Source: Acanthococcus lagerstroemiae
Lineage: Eukaryota > Arthropoda > Insecta > Hemiptera > Eriococcidae
Assembly: GCA_031841125.1 (NCBI GenBank)
Contig: JAJSSI010000013.1
Location: 320,993-384,992, forward strand
DNA length: 64,000 bases
Direction: 5' to 3'
The notes under the pieces are model-generated. The model worked only from the letters and a program-made list of their open reading frames with translations, did no database searches and had not been told where the DNA came from. Below, one piece after another: positions 45,050-56,330 of the stretch (within the stretch, counting starts at the first letter, position 1; each line of letters opens with the position of its first letter). Made by a program: the position numbers and the translations under genes.

Positions 45050-47060
45050 GTCAGGATCGTTAGTGCTACGTTAGTGCTGGTTAGTGCCGTAAAAATTTTC
45101 GTTAGTGCTTCACCCCTTCCATACTTTTTAAAAAATGAATTTGGGCGCTGCTGGGGAAACGGTGGCACCGCCCATGAGGCCTAGCTCATCGAAACAGTCA
45201 GGATCGTTAGTGCTACGTTAGTGCTGGTTAGTGCAGTACAAATTTTCGTTAGTGCTGCCCCCCTTCCATACTTTTTAAAAATTGAATTTGGGCGCTGCTG
45301 GGGAAACGATGGCACCGCCCATAAGGCCTAGCTCATCGAAACAGTCAGGATCGTTAGTGCTACGTTAGTGCTGGTTAGTGCCGTACAAATTTTCGTTAGT
45401 GCTGCCCCCCTTCCATACTTTTTAAAAAATTAAGTTGGGCGCTGCTGGGGAAACGGTGGCACCGCCCATGAGGCCTAGCTCTCCGAAACACTCAGGATCG
45501 TTAGTGCTACGTTAGTGCTACGTTAGTGCTGGTTAGTGCTGTGCAAATTTTCGTTAGTGCAACCCACCCACCCCCGCAGTCGACCACATCCACATTGTAG
45601 GGTACAAAATAAAAGGTACCGAAGACCGCATTCCTGAATCGAAGCTCAAAATGTCAGGATCATTAGTGCTACATTAGTGCTGGGCGAATTTTCGTAAGTG
45701 CAACCCGCCATCCCCTGCAGTCGTTCAATTCCACATTGTAGGGGACAAAATATAAGGGACCGAAGACTCCATTCCAGAATCGAAGCTCAACATGTCAGGA
45801 TCATTAGTGCTACGTTAGTGCTGGTTAGTGCTGGGCAACTTTTCCTTAGTGCAACACGTCAACCCCTGCAGTCCTTCACATCCACATTATAGGGGACAAA
45901 ATATAAGGGATCGAAGACGCCATTCTAGAATCGAAGCTCAAACTGTCAGGATCATGAGTGCTACGTTAGTGCTGGCTAGTGCCGTTCAAAATTTCGTTAG
46001 TGCAGCCCCCTTCCATACTTTAAAAAAAAAATTTGGGCCATGTTGGAGAAACGGTGGCACCGCCCATGCGGCCTCGCTCACCGAAACACTCGGAATCGTC
46101 AGTGCTACATTAGTGTTGGTTAGTGCTGTGCACATTTTCGTTAGTGCTGCCTCCCTCTCATACTTTTTAAAAAATGAATTTGGGCGCTGCTGAGGAAACG
46201 GTGGCACCGCCCATGAGGCCCAGCTCAACAAAACACTCAGGATCGTTAGTGCTGGTTAGTGCTGTGCAAATTTTCGTTAGTGCAACCCGCCATTCATCAC
46301 AGTCGTTCAATTCTACATTGTCGGGGACTAATATATGGGACTGAATACCCCATTCCAGAATCGAAACTGAAAATGTCAGGATCATGAGTGCTACGTTAGT
46401 GCTGGCTAGTGCCGTTCCAATTTTCGTTAGTGCAGCCCCCTTCCATACTTGAAAAAAAAACAAAATTTTGGGCGCTGCTGGAGAAACGGTGGCACTGCCC
46501 ATGAGGCCTCGCTCACCGAAACACTCGGAATCGTCAGTGCTACATTACTGCTGGTTAGTGCTGTGCAAATTTTCGTTAGTGCTGCCTCCCTCTCATACTT
46601 TTTAAAAACTGAATTTGGGCGCTGTTGGGGAAACGGTGGCACCGCCCATGAGGCCCAGCTCAACAAAACACTCAGGATCGTTAGCGCTGGTTAGTGCTGT
46701 GAAAATTTTCGTTAGTGCAACCCGCCCACCCCTGCAGTCGACCACATCCACATTGTAGGGGACAAAATATAAGGTACCGAAGACCCCACTCCAGAATCGA
46801 AGCTGAAAATGTCAGGATCATTAGTGCCACGTTCGTGCTGGCTAGTGCCTCGTGCTGGTTAGTGCCGTACAAATTTTCGTTAGTGCTGCCCCCTTCCATA
46901 CTTTTTAAAAAATGAATTTGGGCGCTGCTGGGGAAACGGTGGCACCGCCCATGAGGCCTAGCTCTGCGAAACACTCAGGATCGTTCGTGCGACGTTAGTG
47001 CTGTGCAAATTTTCGTTAGTGCAACCCACCCACCCCCGCAGTCGCTCACATCCGCAAATA
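45050..47060. repeat. Higher-order satellite array, about 146-bp units
   Basis: About 14 units start with variants of CAGGATCGTTAGTGC, at about 45053, 45199, 45345, 45491, 45653, 45797, 45946, 46099, 46235, 46375, 46524, 46671, 46810 and 46973. Each has an inner run of GTTAGTGC words. Two unit types mix: one with CCTTCCATACTTTTTAAAAA then GGCGCTGCTGGGGAAACGG and CACCGCCCATGAGG; the other with CCCTGCAGTCG then CACATTGTAGGGGACAAAAT. Short open frames reflect the repeated sequence. Confidence 0.88.
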
Positions 47061-48130
47061 CTTCCAAAGTAGTCGGGAATTTTTCTCGAAATATTTTTTA
47101 TTGGAAAATATTAGAGATTTTCTCGAAAGATTTCCAATAAAAATCTGATGAAATTTTCGGATATTTCTTTCCGTTTCTGGTGAAATTATCGGCCGCAGAG
47201 ATTACCGATAATTCTTTGGAAATCATCGGATTTTTTTCCACGAATAATTTTATGTTTATAACAGCGCCACACTGGACTCAGTAATGTTGCGTTTTATTAA
47301 CACGCAACGAACGGGCTTTTCCTAATGCTGAGTTTTAAACGGCATAATCTTGCGGAAATTATCGGAATTTTTTCCTAAAATTTCTGACAAAATTCCTTAA
47401 AAATCATCGGAGATGTTTATCGAAAAAATCGATGAAGTTACTTGGAGATCATCGAATATTTTTCCTAAAAATTGTTGATAAAATTCTCCAAAACCATTGT
47501 AGTTTTCCTTCAAATATTTCCATGATCGAGAAATCTTTTCGAAAAATTTCTTGAATGAAAATTTTTAAAGAAAACATTGGAAATGTTCGGATGAGATTCT
47601 TTGGACATTATTGGAATTTTTTCCTAAAAATTCCTCATGAAATTCTTTAAAGATCATCGATGATTGTTTCTGAAGATTTTCGATGAATCTCTTCGGAATA
47701 CATTTTTCCTGAAGGTTAGTGGTTTCGAATATTACCGGAATTTGTTTCCGAAGATTTCCAGTGAAATTCCTTAAAAATCCTCCGAGATTTTCACAAAAAA
47801 ATCTTCGATAAAATTCTTCGGAGAACATTTTTTCTGAACATTGTTGATACTTCAAAAATCATCGGAGTTTTCCCCTAATGAAATTCTTCAAAAATTATCG
47901 GAATATTGTCCCCAAGAATTTTGAAGAAATTCTCTGGGAAACACTGGGAATTTTGTCCAGAGATTTCCGATAAGATTCTTCGGTTCAGCATTAAACTCGT
48001 TAATAATGAAAAAAAATTGCAAAAACCTATGGATCTTTTTTCGAATCTTTCCGATGAAGTTCCTTCAAAATCATCGGAAAACTTTCCCAAAGATTTTCGA
48101 TGAAATTCCCAAATGTCCAAAAGTACGGTA
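47060..48130. repeat. Degenerate AT-rich tandem array (GATGAAATTC...AATCATCGGA)
   Basis: Words such as CCGATGAAATTC, TTCGGAAATCATCGG and TTTTTTCCTAAAAATT recur irregularly with a period of roughly 45-55 bases. The array starts where the 146-bp satellite ends and is much more diverged. Short open frames within it are artefacts. Confidence 0.65.
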
Positions 48131-49469
48131 TACAAAAACTGGAGTGACATTTGCGGTATCGAATTTTCACCTTTCTAACGTAAGTTTTTCTTTGAACTTT
48201 CTCAGAAAAATTGGAAATTCATATAAAAAGTATGAACGAAGACAACAAAACTTTAGATAGAATGGGTGTAGCTCCCAAAATTGGGAAACAATTTGAGAAC
48301 CCTGAAAAGAACCTGTAAAATGAATTTGGTGACAGCAGAAACCATTTAATCTCTCCTTTTGAAGATCGTTTTTTCAAAATTTCTTTACTTTTCCAGCCTC
48401 CCAAACTTGTCATTGAAATGTAGACCCACGGGAGGCGGCACAAATTCTGGAACTTCGGAGCACAATTAGCACAAATTACTATAAAATTTGTGCCGCTGAT
48501 TCCAACCCCCTACCCCATTTTAAGGGGGGTGGCGTGGAAATACACCCCTTCACAACAATGAACGAGTTCTTCAACTGATAATAACGCAGTGTTCACTGTT
48601 TCTTTTGTAATCATGTGGCGGGCACTTTTGTCAATCGTGTGTATACGCTCATATATTGTAATGTATAATCGGTGGCCGGACACACAAAGCGCCGCAAAAA
48701 ATCGCTCTGCCACCGACGATGCAGCGCCACGGAAAACCGGTGGCTCGCCACTCATTTTAGTGGCGGCCACTTGTCGTTGACGTGTGAACACTTTCAATTA
48801 TTAGTATATAAAATCAGTGTCTCCGCCACGCGTGGTCGCCACAAGTGGCTCTCCTGTGAATTGTGAATGTGCTTTGTGCTCTGAAGGCACACGTAGTCGC
48901 GCGCCGAAGGACCTTCATGTCGGGCAGTCGGAAACGCAGCTGGTCTCATCTCTGCTTATCAGTTACTTCTGTCTCCACCAGTCGGCTGGCGCTTTCCGTT
49001 TAGTCAGCGTTTAATATAGCACCACTACCTTATTCCCAATCTTGTGTGACTCATATGTCGGGACGAGAGACACTGAATTCAATACATACATCCCTGCCTT
49101 CTAAACGACAGACAAAATTAAAAAATAAGACAATGTGACTGTGGTTCAGTCTGACGTCCTTAGACCCGTTCAGTGTAAGCATATTTTGCACGAAATACGA
49201 AGAGTATGCTAGTTAAGTGGTATAGTGTATTTCCAATTCAGTGAATTTATTTATTACGTTTTTGATTTAAACTTCATTTCAAACCAGTGATTAACAGGGT
49301 AAGTGGACAAATAATTATTATAATAAATATTATAATCAACTTCATTTCTCATATCATCTGTATCGTCAACCTGCTGTGTATGCCCTGTTCTTCTAGGTAG
49401 CACTGCATCGTGCATACCCTGAAAAAAATCAAATATGTGTACGTGCTCAGAAAAGGGGGCACTTTCTCG
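48131..49469. other. No gene found
   Basis: The patch 48660-48860 is GC-rich with GCCAC/GTGGC words in both orientations (GGTGGCTCGCCAC, GTGGCGGCCAC) and a TATATAAAA near 48806; it may be a MITE or promoter. The rest is AT-rich without recognised features. Confidence 0.4.
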
Positions 49470-49477
49470 GTTCTAGT

Positions 49478-49657
49478 CAGTGGCGTATTTAAGAGGGTTC
49501 AGGGGGTCTGGAACCCCCTTGGCAACTTCAAAGTTTTTTAACTACTTGCGCCCCTTTCCCCATTCTACCACTCTGCCCTATCGCCCGTATTAATTATTTC
49601 TTTTTCAGTTTGGATCCCCCCCCCCATGCCCCTAATTTCATCTTGGATACGCCACTG
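49478..49657. mobile_element. hAT-type MITE, 180 bp
   Basis: A perfect 8-bp target duplication GTTCTAGT lies at 49470-49477 and 49658-49665. Ends CAGTGGCGTATTTAAG and CTTGGATACGCCACTG are inverted, with 14 of 16 bases pairing. The interior has GGGGGTCTGGAACCCCC. Confidence 0.88.
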
Positions 49658-50024
49658 GTTCTAGTTTTCGAGACAGCGATTTTAAGCGAGTAGGGTAAAA
49701 ATTGTCGATGTTGGGATTTTAATCGTTCCTCATAGAGAAAAAACGGCTCTGTCGAATGCCGTTTACCGTTTCTCGATTGGTGCCCGCGTTTTCGAGCTAT
49801 TCGGGTATTTTCGCTAACAGTAACTCACTATGTGATGTCAGGTGTGGGAGGTCTCTATTGAGTACGAGTACTGTATCCACCTGATCTGGAATTAGTATTG
49901 TTACTAGCTGACCGGCGCGCCTCCTAAGATGATTCTTCAAGATTAATTTGAATTACACAAAAATTACCCAACAGCTAACATGATTCTTCATGATTAATTT
50001 GAATTATTTAAAAAGTATTTCAAT

Positions 50025-50224
50025 TAGGGATTGGGAGCGGATCAGATCGGATCGCATGGGAGGAGTTGATGGTCCTTTTTTCGTGCACTAAAGAGCGGAT
50101 GGAGAGCGAATGAATTGTATTACACGTCTTCCAAAGAACGAATCGGATCCTATCAAGATTTATTACAGTTTGAAGATTTAATCGGATCGGATCGTATTCA
50201 AAAATAATGCACTCCCAATCCCTG
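50025..50224. mobile_element. hAT-type MITE, 200 bp
   Basis: A perfect 8-bp target duplication ATTTCAAT lies at 50017-50024 and 50225-50232. Ends TAGGGATTGGGAG and CTCCCAATCCCTG are inverted, with a T in place of the usual first C. GGATCAGATCGGATCG and ATCGGATCGGATCG blocks add subterminal repeats. Confidence 0.88.
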
Positions 50225-50232
50225 ATTTCAAT

Positions 50233-51105
50233 AATATGACCCCACGGCCTACGCTATGAAGACGCACGTTAGCGGATGCAGGGGTACGAGGATGATTTCG
50301 AGATCGCGATGCCTCGATGCTTCGAAGCGAGCGCAACAAAGAAGAGAGCGCTTTTAGAGAGAGATAGCCTGCCTGAGAATTAGTAATACATATTGATAGA
50401 TAGATTTTCACGTCGTCGTTCGAATGGTGTTCGGTCTGTTCGTTACTACGCAGCGTTTCACACGCAGACATACACGTGTGTGTGTGGGTGGGGGGGGGTG
50501 GTTTCACAACCGTAAGGATTCGCGCCTTTACCAGCCTGGTGAGCCTGCCTGTCAACACAAAGTCTACTGAAGAGCGTAAACAATACTTTTATGCACACAT
50601 TCGGCCGTTCGTGTCCACGAAATACCAGGATGTGTTATGGGATCCTGTGTAACTCATGAATGTAATTGAACGAGCTGAAAAATGTGAATTAAAGAATCTG
50701 TAGTCATTTTTCTTGGAAGTAGGTTTTCTGACTTTCGAACTTCAAAGCTGTGTATCTCAGCAGTTTTTGAAGCTAAGACGCTGGGACAGGTCTCATTTGG
50801 TAGGTATTTGACTCTTCTTTGCCCCTTGGCCTTCACTTCATACCAACTTGAGCGTTGTACTCAATTATTTACTCATAGAAGATGAAGAACCTACACAAAA
50901 CACTAAGGAAACTTCAACTCGTTTTTCTAGAAAGTAGGTTTTCGGATTATCCAACTTTAAAGCGCTATATCTGAGCCGTTTTTGGAGCTAAAATGCTGGG
51001 AAAGGTCTCATTCGAGAGGTATATCACTCCTCTTTGCTTTCCTGTTCTTAACTCCGTATCAACAAAGTGCCCCCTTTTCTCATGCACGTACACATATGTA
51101 AGTAA
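50233..51105. repeat. Diverged direct duplication; otherwise no gene
   Basis: Segments at about 50699-50845 and 50917-51062 are similar along their length (AAGTAGGTTTTC..., ...GCTGGGA-AGGTCTCATT, ...CTCTTTGC), about 216 bases apart. TG-rich and G-run DNA lies near 50475. No coding domain was recognised in the 126-residue frame at 50178-50558. Confidence 0.6.
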
Positions 51106-51107
51106 TA

Positions 51108-52160
51108 CTACGGGGCTTCGCCACCTGGTCGCTTTGCGGCCCAACCCCCCGCCTTACTCGCTTCGCTCATGCCCGCCTTCCTGGGTGCTTCGCGCCTCGT
51201 CCGACCACCACAGTCCTCAGTGTCCACGATCCCCTCGTTCACCGTGGTCGCTTTCCCGCGGCACAGTCAGACTTCAACAGTCGCAGACCTCCTCAGCCAA
51301 GGAACTCTTTCCCCACCACGGGCATAATCTCTTTCCAGAGCCCTTAATTCCCACCCAATGGTCATTTACCTCCACAGTATCTCTCTCTGCGAATCTGTTC
51401 CCTCTGGACATCCGGGCAGGCCCTCTCTCGCCTCGCCTCAACAATCATCGACTACCATCACTGCCCTCCACCACCAGGGCCTTAATCTCTTTACACTACC
51501 CTCTCTCCCATCCCATCACCTTCTCCGTCCACGGCTCCTCCCTCACATGACCCCCTCCCTTCATCCCTCTGATCATCTCCCATCCCTCCACCTAGTCCCT
51601 CCACGCCGCGATCACCCTCTTCCACCCCGAGTACCCTCCCCTATTAGGACCACATCACCCCAACCACCCCCTACCCTACTATGACCTTTATCTCTCTTCC
51701 CGTCCAACACCCCCGCCAATACCTCTTCACCCATCACTACACGCTCCCCAATTGCGGCCTTAATCCCTATCTACAGCCTTCTCCTTCCGCGGCTCTTCCC
51801 CTACGGCCACCTCGCTCCAACTCTCTCTATGATCCCCTGGTCCTCCACCCACGAATTCCCATCACCATTACTACTCCTACCCCATAAGAACCCTTCCCCT
51901 TCAGGACCCCCTCCCCGCCACCAGCCTATCCTGCACCATGCCTCCATTTCCCTCCCCGGCTCCATCTCTCACAAAGGACTTCCTACTCCACCAGGACCTC
52001 TTATTCACCATTTGCTCCCCCCACCCCACCATGGCCTTTATATTCCTCCATAGCCCCCGCACCCACCGTGGCTGGCTCCTCCCCATTCAGGAGCTCACTC
52101 CTCCACCATGAACCCCCTCCTTGGAGTAGGCTACCCATAGTGGAATGGGCAATTAGGACC
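51108..52160 (+). repeat. Hairpin-headed dispersed repeat copy D
   Basis: The head at 51108 (ACTACGGGGCTTCGCC) leads to GGTCGCTTTGCGGCC and GCTTCGCGCC stems. A long C-rich body of CACCA/CTCCC variants is followed by a tail at about 52110 (CCTTGGAGTAGGCTACCC). Open frames up to 185 residues are Pro/Ser/His-rich and compositional. Confidence 0.7.
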
Positions 52161-52164
52161 GTGC

Positions 52165-52570
52165 CGCGAAAGAGTCGCCATCTAGGTTGAACTAAAATAA
52201 AAGCGGGACACAACCAAACTATCAAATCAGCTCCCATTTGAAATATACAGGGCGACTTCGATAGTTTTTGATATTATCCAAATTCCTATAAAATTTGAGT
52301 TGACTTTAAATAGATTTTGATTAAAATCAATTTTCCTGGTCATAGACTACAAGTTAAAATATCGACATGTTAACACAGATTTCATTCTGAAGATGAGACT
52401 GATCTTTGCTCGCCATGTAAAAGGATAGGAGCAATAGATTATGTTCCCGTTCAAGTTTTTCTCATATGTTTTAGTATTAGTTCGTATGTGTGTGGCGATA
52501 CTAGCGTTTCTACATTCCTGCACGGTCCGAATAAAGAGGCAACATAGGCACACGGACTTTATCTGGGTTG
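52165..52570. other. No gene found
   Basis: AT-rich DNA between two copies of the hairpin-headed repeat. Confidence 0.4.
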
Positions 52571-53520
52571 GGGGCTAATTTGAGATCTACGGGATAGGGG
52601 GCTATATAGCCCACCCTGTAGCTACACCCGTGGTTGTGGGAAGAATGGTAGTTGGAAAGCTTCGTTAAGGTTGAAGTGGCGGAGAGGGGCGGGACTGTAA
52701 TGGAGGGTGAAGTAGTAATGCAGGGGGCTGTTTTGGATGACTGGTAGTCAAAGTGTTGGGGCCGTAGTCGGGCAGCAGGATGTGATCGAAGAGGACCGTT
52801 ATTGGTAGGTACGGTCGTGGTGTGGTGGGGGGTAGGGGGGCAGTGGAGAGAGTAGAAGGCTGTGATGAGTGACAGTGTGTGGGTTTGGGAGGGCAGTTGT
52901 GGTGGGGGAAGAGGATTGTGATATAGGAAAGGGTCTGGTGTGAGAAGAAGGTCAGGATGGGATGAGATGACTGTAGTGGAGGAGTTGGTCATGGTAGAGA
53001 GCGGGTCGTGATCAGAAAGGTACACTTGCGTGGAGGGAAGGGTTCGTAAAGGGAGAAGGCTGTAGTTGAGGACGGTGTTCGTGGTGGCGGAGGCCGTCCA
53101 TGAGGGTGGATTAGAGAGGGAGAAGGACCATGATGATAACTGGAGAGGGGTGAGGAAATTATGGTAGGTTGACTGAGGGAGAAGGAAGGCCGCGAGGGGG
53201 AAGAACGTGATGTTGAAGAGGGTCATGTTGAAGAAGGTCATGATGGGGAGGGAGCTTTGGAGGTAGGCGGCACCGTGTCGGGTGACGGCGGTCATGATTA
53301 TGGAAGAAGTTTTGTTGGGGTGGACTGATGAGGCTAGAGGATCAGTTTTGCCACAGGGGGTCAAAGATGTATCAGTAAGCTTCAATTGAGGGGAAAAAGA
53401 GGTCTGATACAGAATAACTAAGATACATAGTTGCGGGGCGAGGCGCGAAACACCGAGCTAGGTCAACACGAGTGAAGCGTGTGACGGCGGGGGGTTAGGC
53501 CGCGAAGCAGCCGCCTCCTA
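52570..53520 (-). repeat. Hairpin-headed dispersed repeat copy E (inverted)
   Basis: Read on the minus strand, the head near 53515 (GGCGGCTGCTTCGCGGCC) is followed by TAACCCCCCGCC, GGTGTTTCGCGCC and ATGTATCTTAGTTATTC, then the pyrimidine-rich body. The tail is less clear. The 291-residue minus-strand open frame is Thr/Ser/Pro-rich and arises from the body. Confidence 0.7.
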
Positions 53521-53876
53521 GTATATGAAAAACCTTAAACTCCGCCGCCGCCGCCTTCTCCGCCTTCCTCCTCCGGAAAAGAATTCCCACGGGTCTGAGA
53601 TCCAAGTCCTCACCTTTACCACTACCGCCTCCCTCTCATCTTCCTCCTGCTCCTCTTCCTCAACTGCTGGTTGCTTACCTTGCACCTTCATCGCCCCTTC
53701 GCCGGAAGGGGTAGCCTTACCGAAGAGGGTTCTTGGTGAAGGAGAGAGCTCCAGGTGTGAGAGGAGAGCAACGGTGGGGGAGGGGACCGCTGAAGAAGGA
53801 GAGGCATCTGGTGGGTAGGTAGCTGTGGTTGAGGGCCGCAAATCGGCCAGGGGGCAAAGCTGTCTAGTTATAATGA
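53521..53876 (-). repeat. Hairpin-headed dispersed repeat copy G (short, inverted)
   Basis: Head near 53870 (inverse of GGCCAGGGGGCAAAGCTGTC, with TTTGCCCCC and GATTTGCGGCC stems) and tail at 53521-53600 with GGCGGCGGCGGCGG and TTTTTCATATACTAG. At about 356 bp it shows head and tail in one short copy, so the long bodies elsewhere are expansions or this is an internally deleted form. Confidence 0.65.
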
Positions 53877-54505
53877 GACTTCGCCCCCCAGCCGCTTCGC
53901 GGCCCAATCTCCCGCCGTCACTTGCTTCGCTCGTGCCGATCTAGCTTGGCGCTTTGCGCCTCGCCCCGCAAGCCGCAACCATGTATCTTAGTTATTCAGT
54001 GTCAGACCTCTTTGTTCCTCAATGGAGGCTTACTGATAGATCCTTGACCTCCTCTAACAAAACCAAACACCTAGCCTTATCAGTCCCATCCAAACAAAAC
54101 TTCCCCCATCATCACGGCCGCTCTCACTTGGCACGGTGACCTCTACCTCCAAGCGCCCTCCCCATCACAACCCCCCTGTTCCTCGACCACGACCCTCTCC
54201 ATCATTGCGATTTCTCGAGCACGACCCTCTCCTTCATTGCGACTCTCCTCGCCCTTTACCGTAATTTCCTACCTCCCTCCCGTGGCCTTCCTCCTCGTCC
54301 TTTACCGCGTCCTTCCTCCCCCAAGCTCCCTCCTCCATCATGAACCCCCTCCCAAGGGTAGGCTACCCCTGGAGAAATGCGCAATTCAGGGGCAGGGTAG
54401 GAAACCCACAGTGGTTTTTTTTTCTCCCGAAGGCGGCGGTGGCGATGGCGGTGGAGACGGCGGATATTACTTTTTTAGTATATAGAGAGATAGAGAGACA
54501 TCACG
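53862..54505 (+). repeat. Hairpin-headed dispersed repeat copy F
   Basis: Head: GACTTCGCCCCCCAGCCGCT, including GCCGCTTCGCGGC and GGCGCTTTGCGCC perfect stems. Then ATGTATCTTAGTTATTCAGT, CCTCTTTGTTCCTCAATGGA, a C-rich body and the tail GGGTAGGCTACCCC, GGCGGCGGTGGCG and TAGTATATAGAGAGATAGAG. This copy shows all parts most clearly. It lies head-to-head with copy G. Confidence 0.75.
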
Positions 54506-54612
54506 GAGCATTTAATGAATGAAGTCCATGTCTCAGTCTTTACCCCTCCCCTATCTTCAAAAACGTCGTAAATAAATAATAACATTGAAATACCCATATT
54601 CGTTGTTTATAG

Positions 54613-55104
54613 ATGCCTCGTGCACCCGCCGTGTCTGACGAACTACTGCTTAGTTAATTGCAGAAGTATCTAGACCGAATTTTACCCGCTGGTGCATGTG
54701 CCAAACCATCAGCCGCCATATGGACAATTATTGCGAACGAACTAGACAACTTAATGACCAGTAAAAGTATTTACACAGTGGTCAAGGGAAATCGAAGGAA
54801 CATATTACCGAAATTGGGAGTTGTTGTAGAACCGACGGAAATCGAAGAAAATGCAGCGAGTTATGAGGAACAAAGCGATCATAGTTCCGTAACATCAGTG
54901 GAAGCAGACCTCCTCGAATTCAAAATAACACTGAGTGCAGAGGAGTGGAGAAATCTGTTAACAACAACAACATATAAAAGAGGAGATCGCCCCGGTAATC
55001 GACAATGCTATGTATTAAAACGACGAGAGTGGACAACTGTCATACACGATCACTTCTGGGAGCAGACTAAGCTGCCATGCGCTACTACATACAAATATGC
55101 AAAG
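54613..55104 (+). pseudogene. First exon of an unidentified (transposon-linked?) protein with a nonsense codon
   Basis: ATG 54613 opens a frame with TAA at 54655-54657, then stays open to a donor AAG|GTATGT after 55104. The peptide includes a LQKYLDRI start, VVKGNRRNILPKLG, an acidic Ser-rich linker, EFKITLSAEEWRNL, a QCYVLKRREWTTVIHDHFW block and LPCATTYKYAK. The eF..LS.eeW / W...fW..t.LPC pattern looks like a small folded N-terminal domain seen in insect transposon-linked proteins. The family is not named. Confidence 0.4.
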
Positions 55105-56305
55105 GTATGTTCATTCATTAGTTTGTATCACTAAATTTGCAGGGCACTTCACTTTTCACTCACCACACTACAGGAAGACCGTGGGAATACGGGCCTTCAT
55201 AATTGCGTATCTATACAGAATATCTGTAGATGATTCCATCCTTCCACCTTCTTTGTAAATGTGCCACTCAATCCCAAAGTTGCAAAAATTATTCTAAACT
55301 TTGAAAAAATAATTAACTACTCCGTAATGAAAATTGCACTCATCATGCAAACTCGACCGCGTCAATAGGGGAGGGGGAGACCTATAAGAACCCGTTCTGT
55401 GAACTAAAACTGTAGGTGAATATTACTAGTTGTAAGAGCAGGAAGTATACAGGTCCTCTTCAAAATGGAAGTTGAAATGTTATTATTTGTCCATATGTTA
55501 TGAGACAGCGCGCCGCTAGTTTACTAAAAAAAAAAAATTTATAGTCTCCACTGTGGTAGCCAGATTCCGTGACTCTCACTCACTCCACTGTCACGAACCT
55601 ATCGGAAAATCCTCTAACTTGTCTTTCCTTGCTTTTCCTTCTTTCCTAATCTTTTCCACCTACCGTTATTTTTCCTTGACTTCGTGACGTCACTTTTTCC
55701 CTAAAGGTAGACCGGTCGTCTATTCCTCGAGGAGAGTGTTTCGGAATCGGATGGAAGCGTGTTCTCTCTTTTCGTTTTTCGCTATTTGTGATCTTTAATA
55801 TATTCCGTGTTCTACTTTTATGTGAAGTTGTTCTTCGGGTTGTGCTCGTGAGTCGACTCAACGTTGTCTGAGCCCACTGCGCGCGTAGCTTCGCCGTTTT
55901 AGTAACTGTCACATAGTTAGTCCACGCCGTCCTCAGGTGACCGCGTGGCACGTGAATCTCTTTTCTACACGCCGACCGTCCAACTCGACCTCTCGCCGTA
56001 CTCAACGGTATCAATCCACCAAGGCGGATCAACGTACTTACACGTCGCTGCATCCCGGTTTGATTTCTCGTTTAGTTATAGTTTCCGGTTAGGATAAGAT
56101 CGGGCTACTAATTAAATGGGATCTTGCCATGCCTCGGTACCTCTCTCCCGTTGAGTTACCTCCTCACTACTGCGGGTAATCCTCAAGTCTAGAGCCGTCC
56201 TCCAACCCCCTGTGAAACTCATCGCTCGAGCTAGTCGTGAGCAACGCGGGTGTGGTGTTCTCCATCTCCCAAGTGCGTCAACCCATTTCTCGGTTACCAC
56301 ATATA
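55105..56305. other. No gene found; probable 5' LTR region of the SGNH-Ty3 element toward its right end
   Basis: 55105-55550 is unassigned AT-rich DNA. From about 55560 the composition shifts to the CpG-containing style of the element to the right. The 5' LTR should end just before the primer-site-like sequence at 56311. I could not find its left border, because no second LTR copy lies in the window. Confidence 0.4.
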
Positions 56306-56310
56306 ATTTG

Positions 56311-56330
56311 GCACCCAGAACGTGAGGCTT
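56311..56330 (+). other. Candidate primer binding site of the SGNH-Ty3 element
   Basis: TGGCACCCAGAACGTGAGGC follows ACATATAATT. It starts with TGG as tRNA 3'-CCA-complementary sites do, and resembles the lysine-tRNA type of site with changes. The tRNA is not certain, and the LTR end cannot be verified. Confidence 0.45.

Noticed and set aside
45690..46980. Series of 80-120 residue open frames with similar peptides
   Set aside because: They follow the 146-bp satellite period and appear on both strands, so they reflect repeated DNA rather than a gene family.
45050..47060. Possible CRISPR-like array
   Set aside because: Units are about 146 bp, tandem without unique spacers, and the DNA is eukaryotic; it is a satellite.
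48660..48860. Host gene promoter with TATATAAAA
   Set aside because: GCCAC/GTGGC inverted words suggest a MITE, and no coding exon follows within reach.
51000..54500. Long proline-, serine- and threonine-rich open frames (up to 291 residues)
   Set aside because: They lie in the C/T-rich bodies of the dispersed repeat, occur on both strands and contain no domain; base composition alone explains them.
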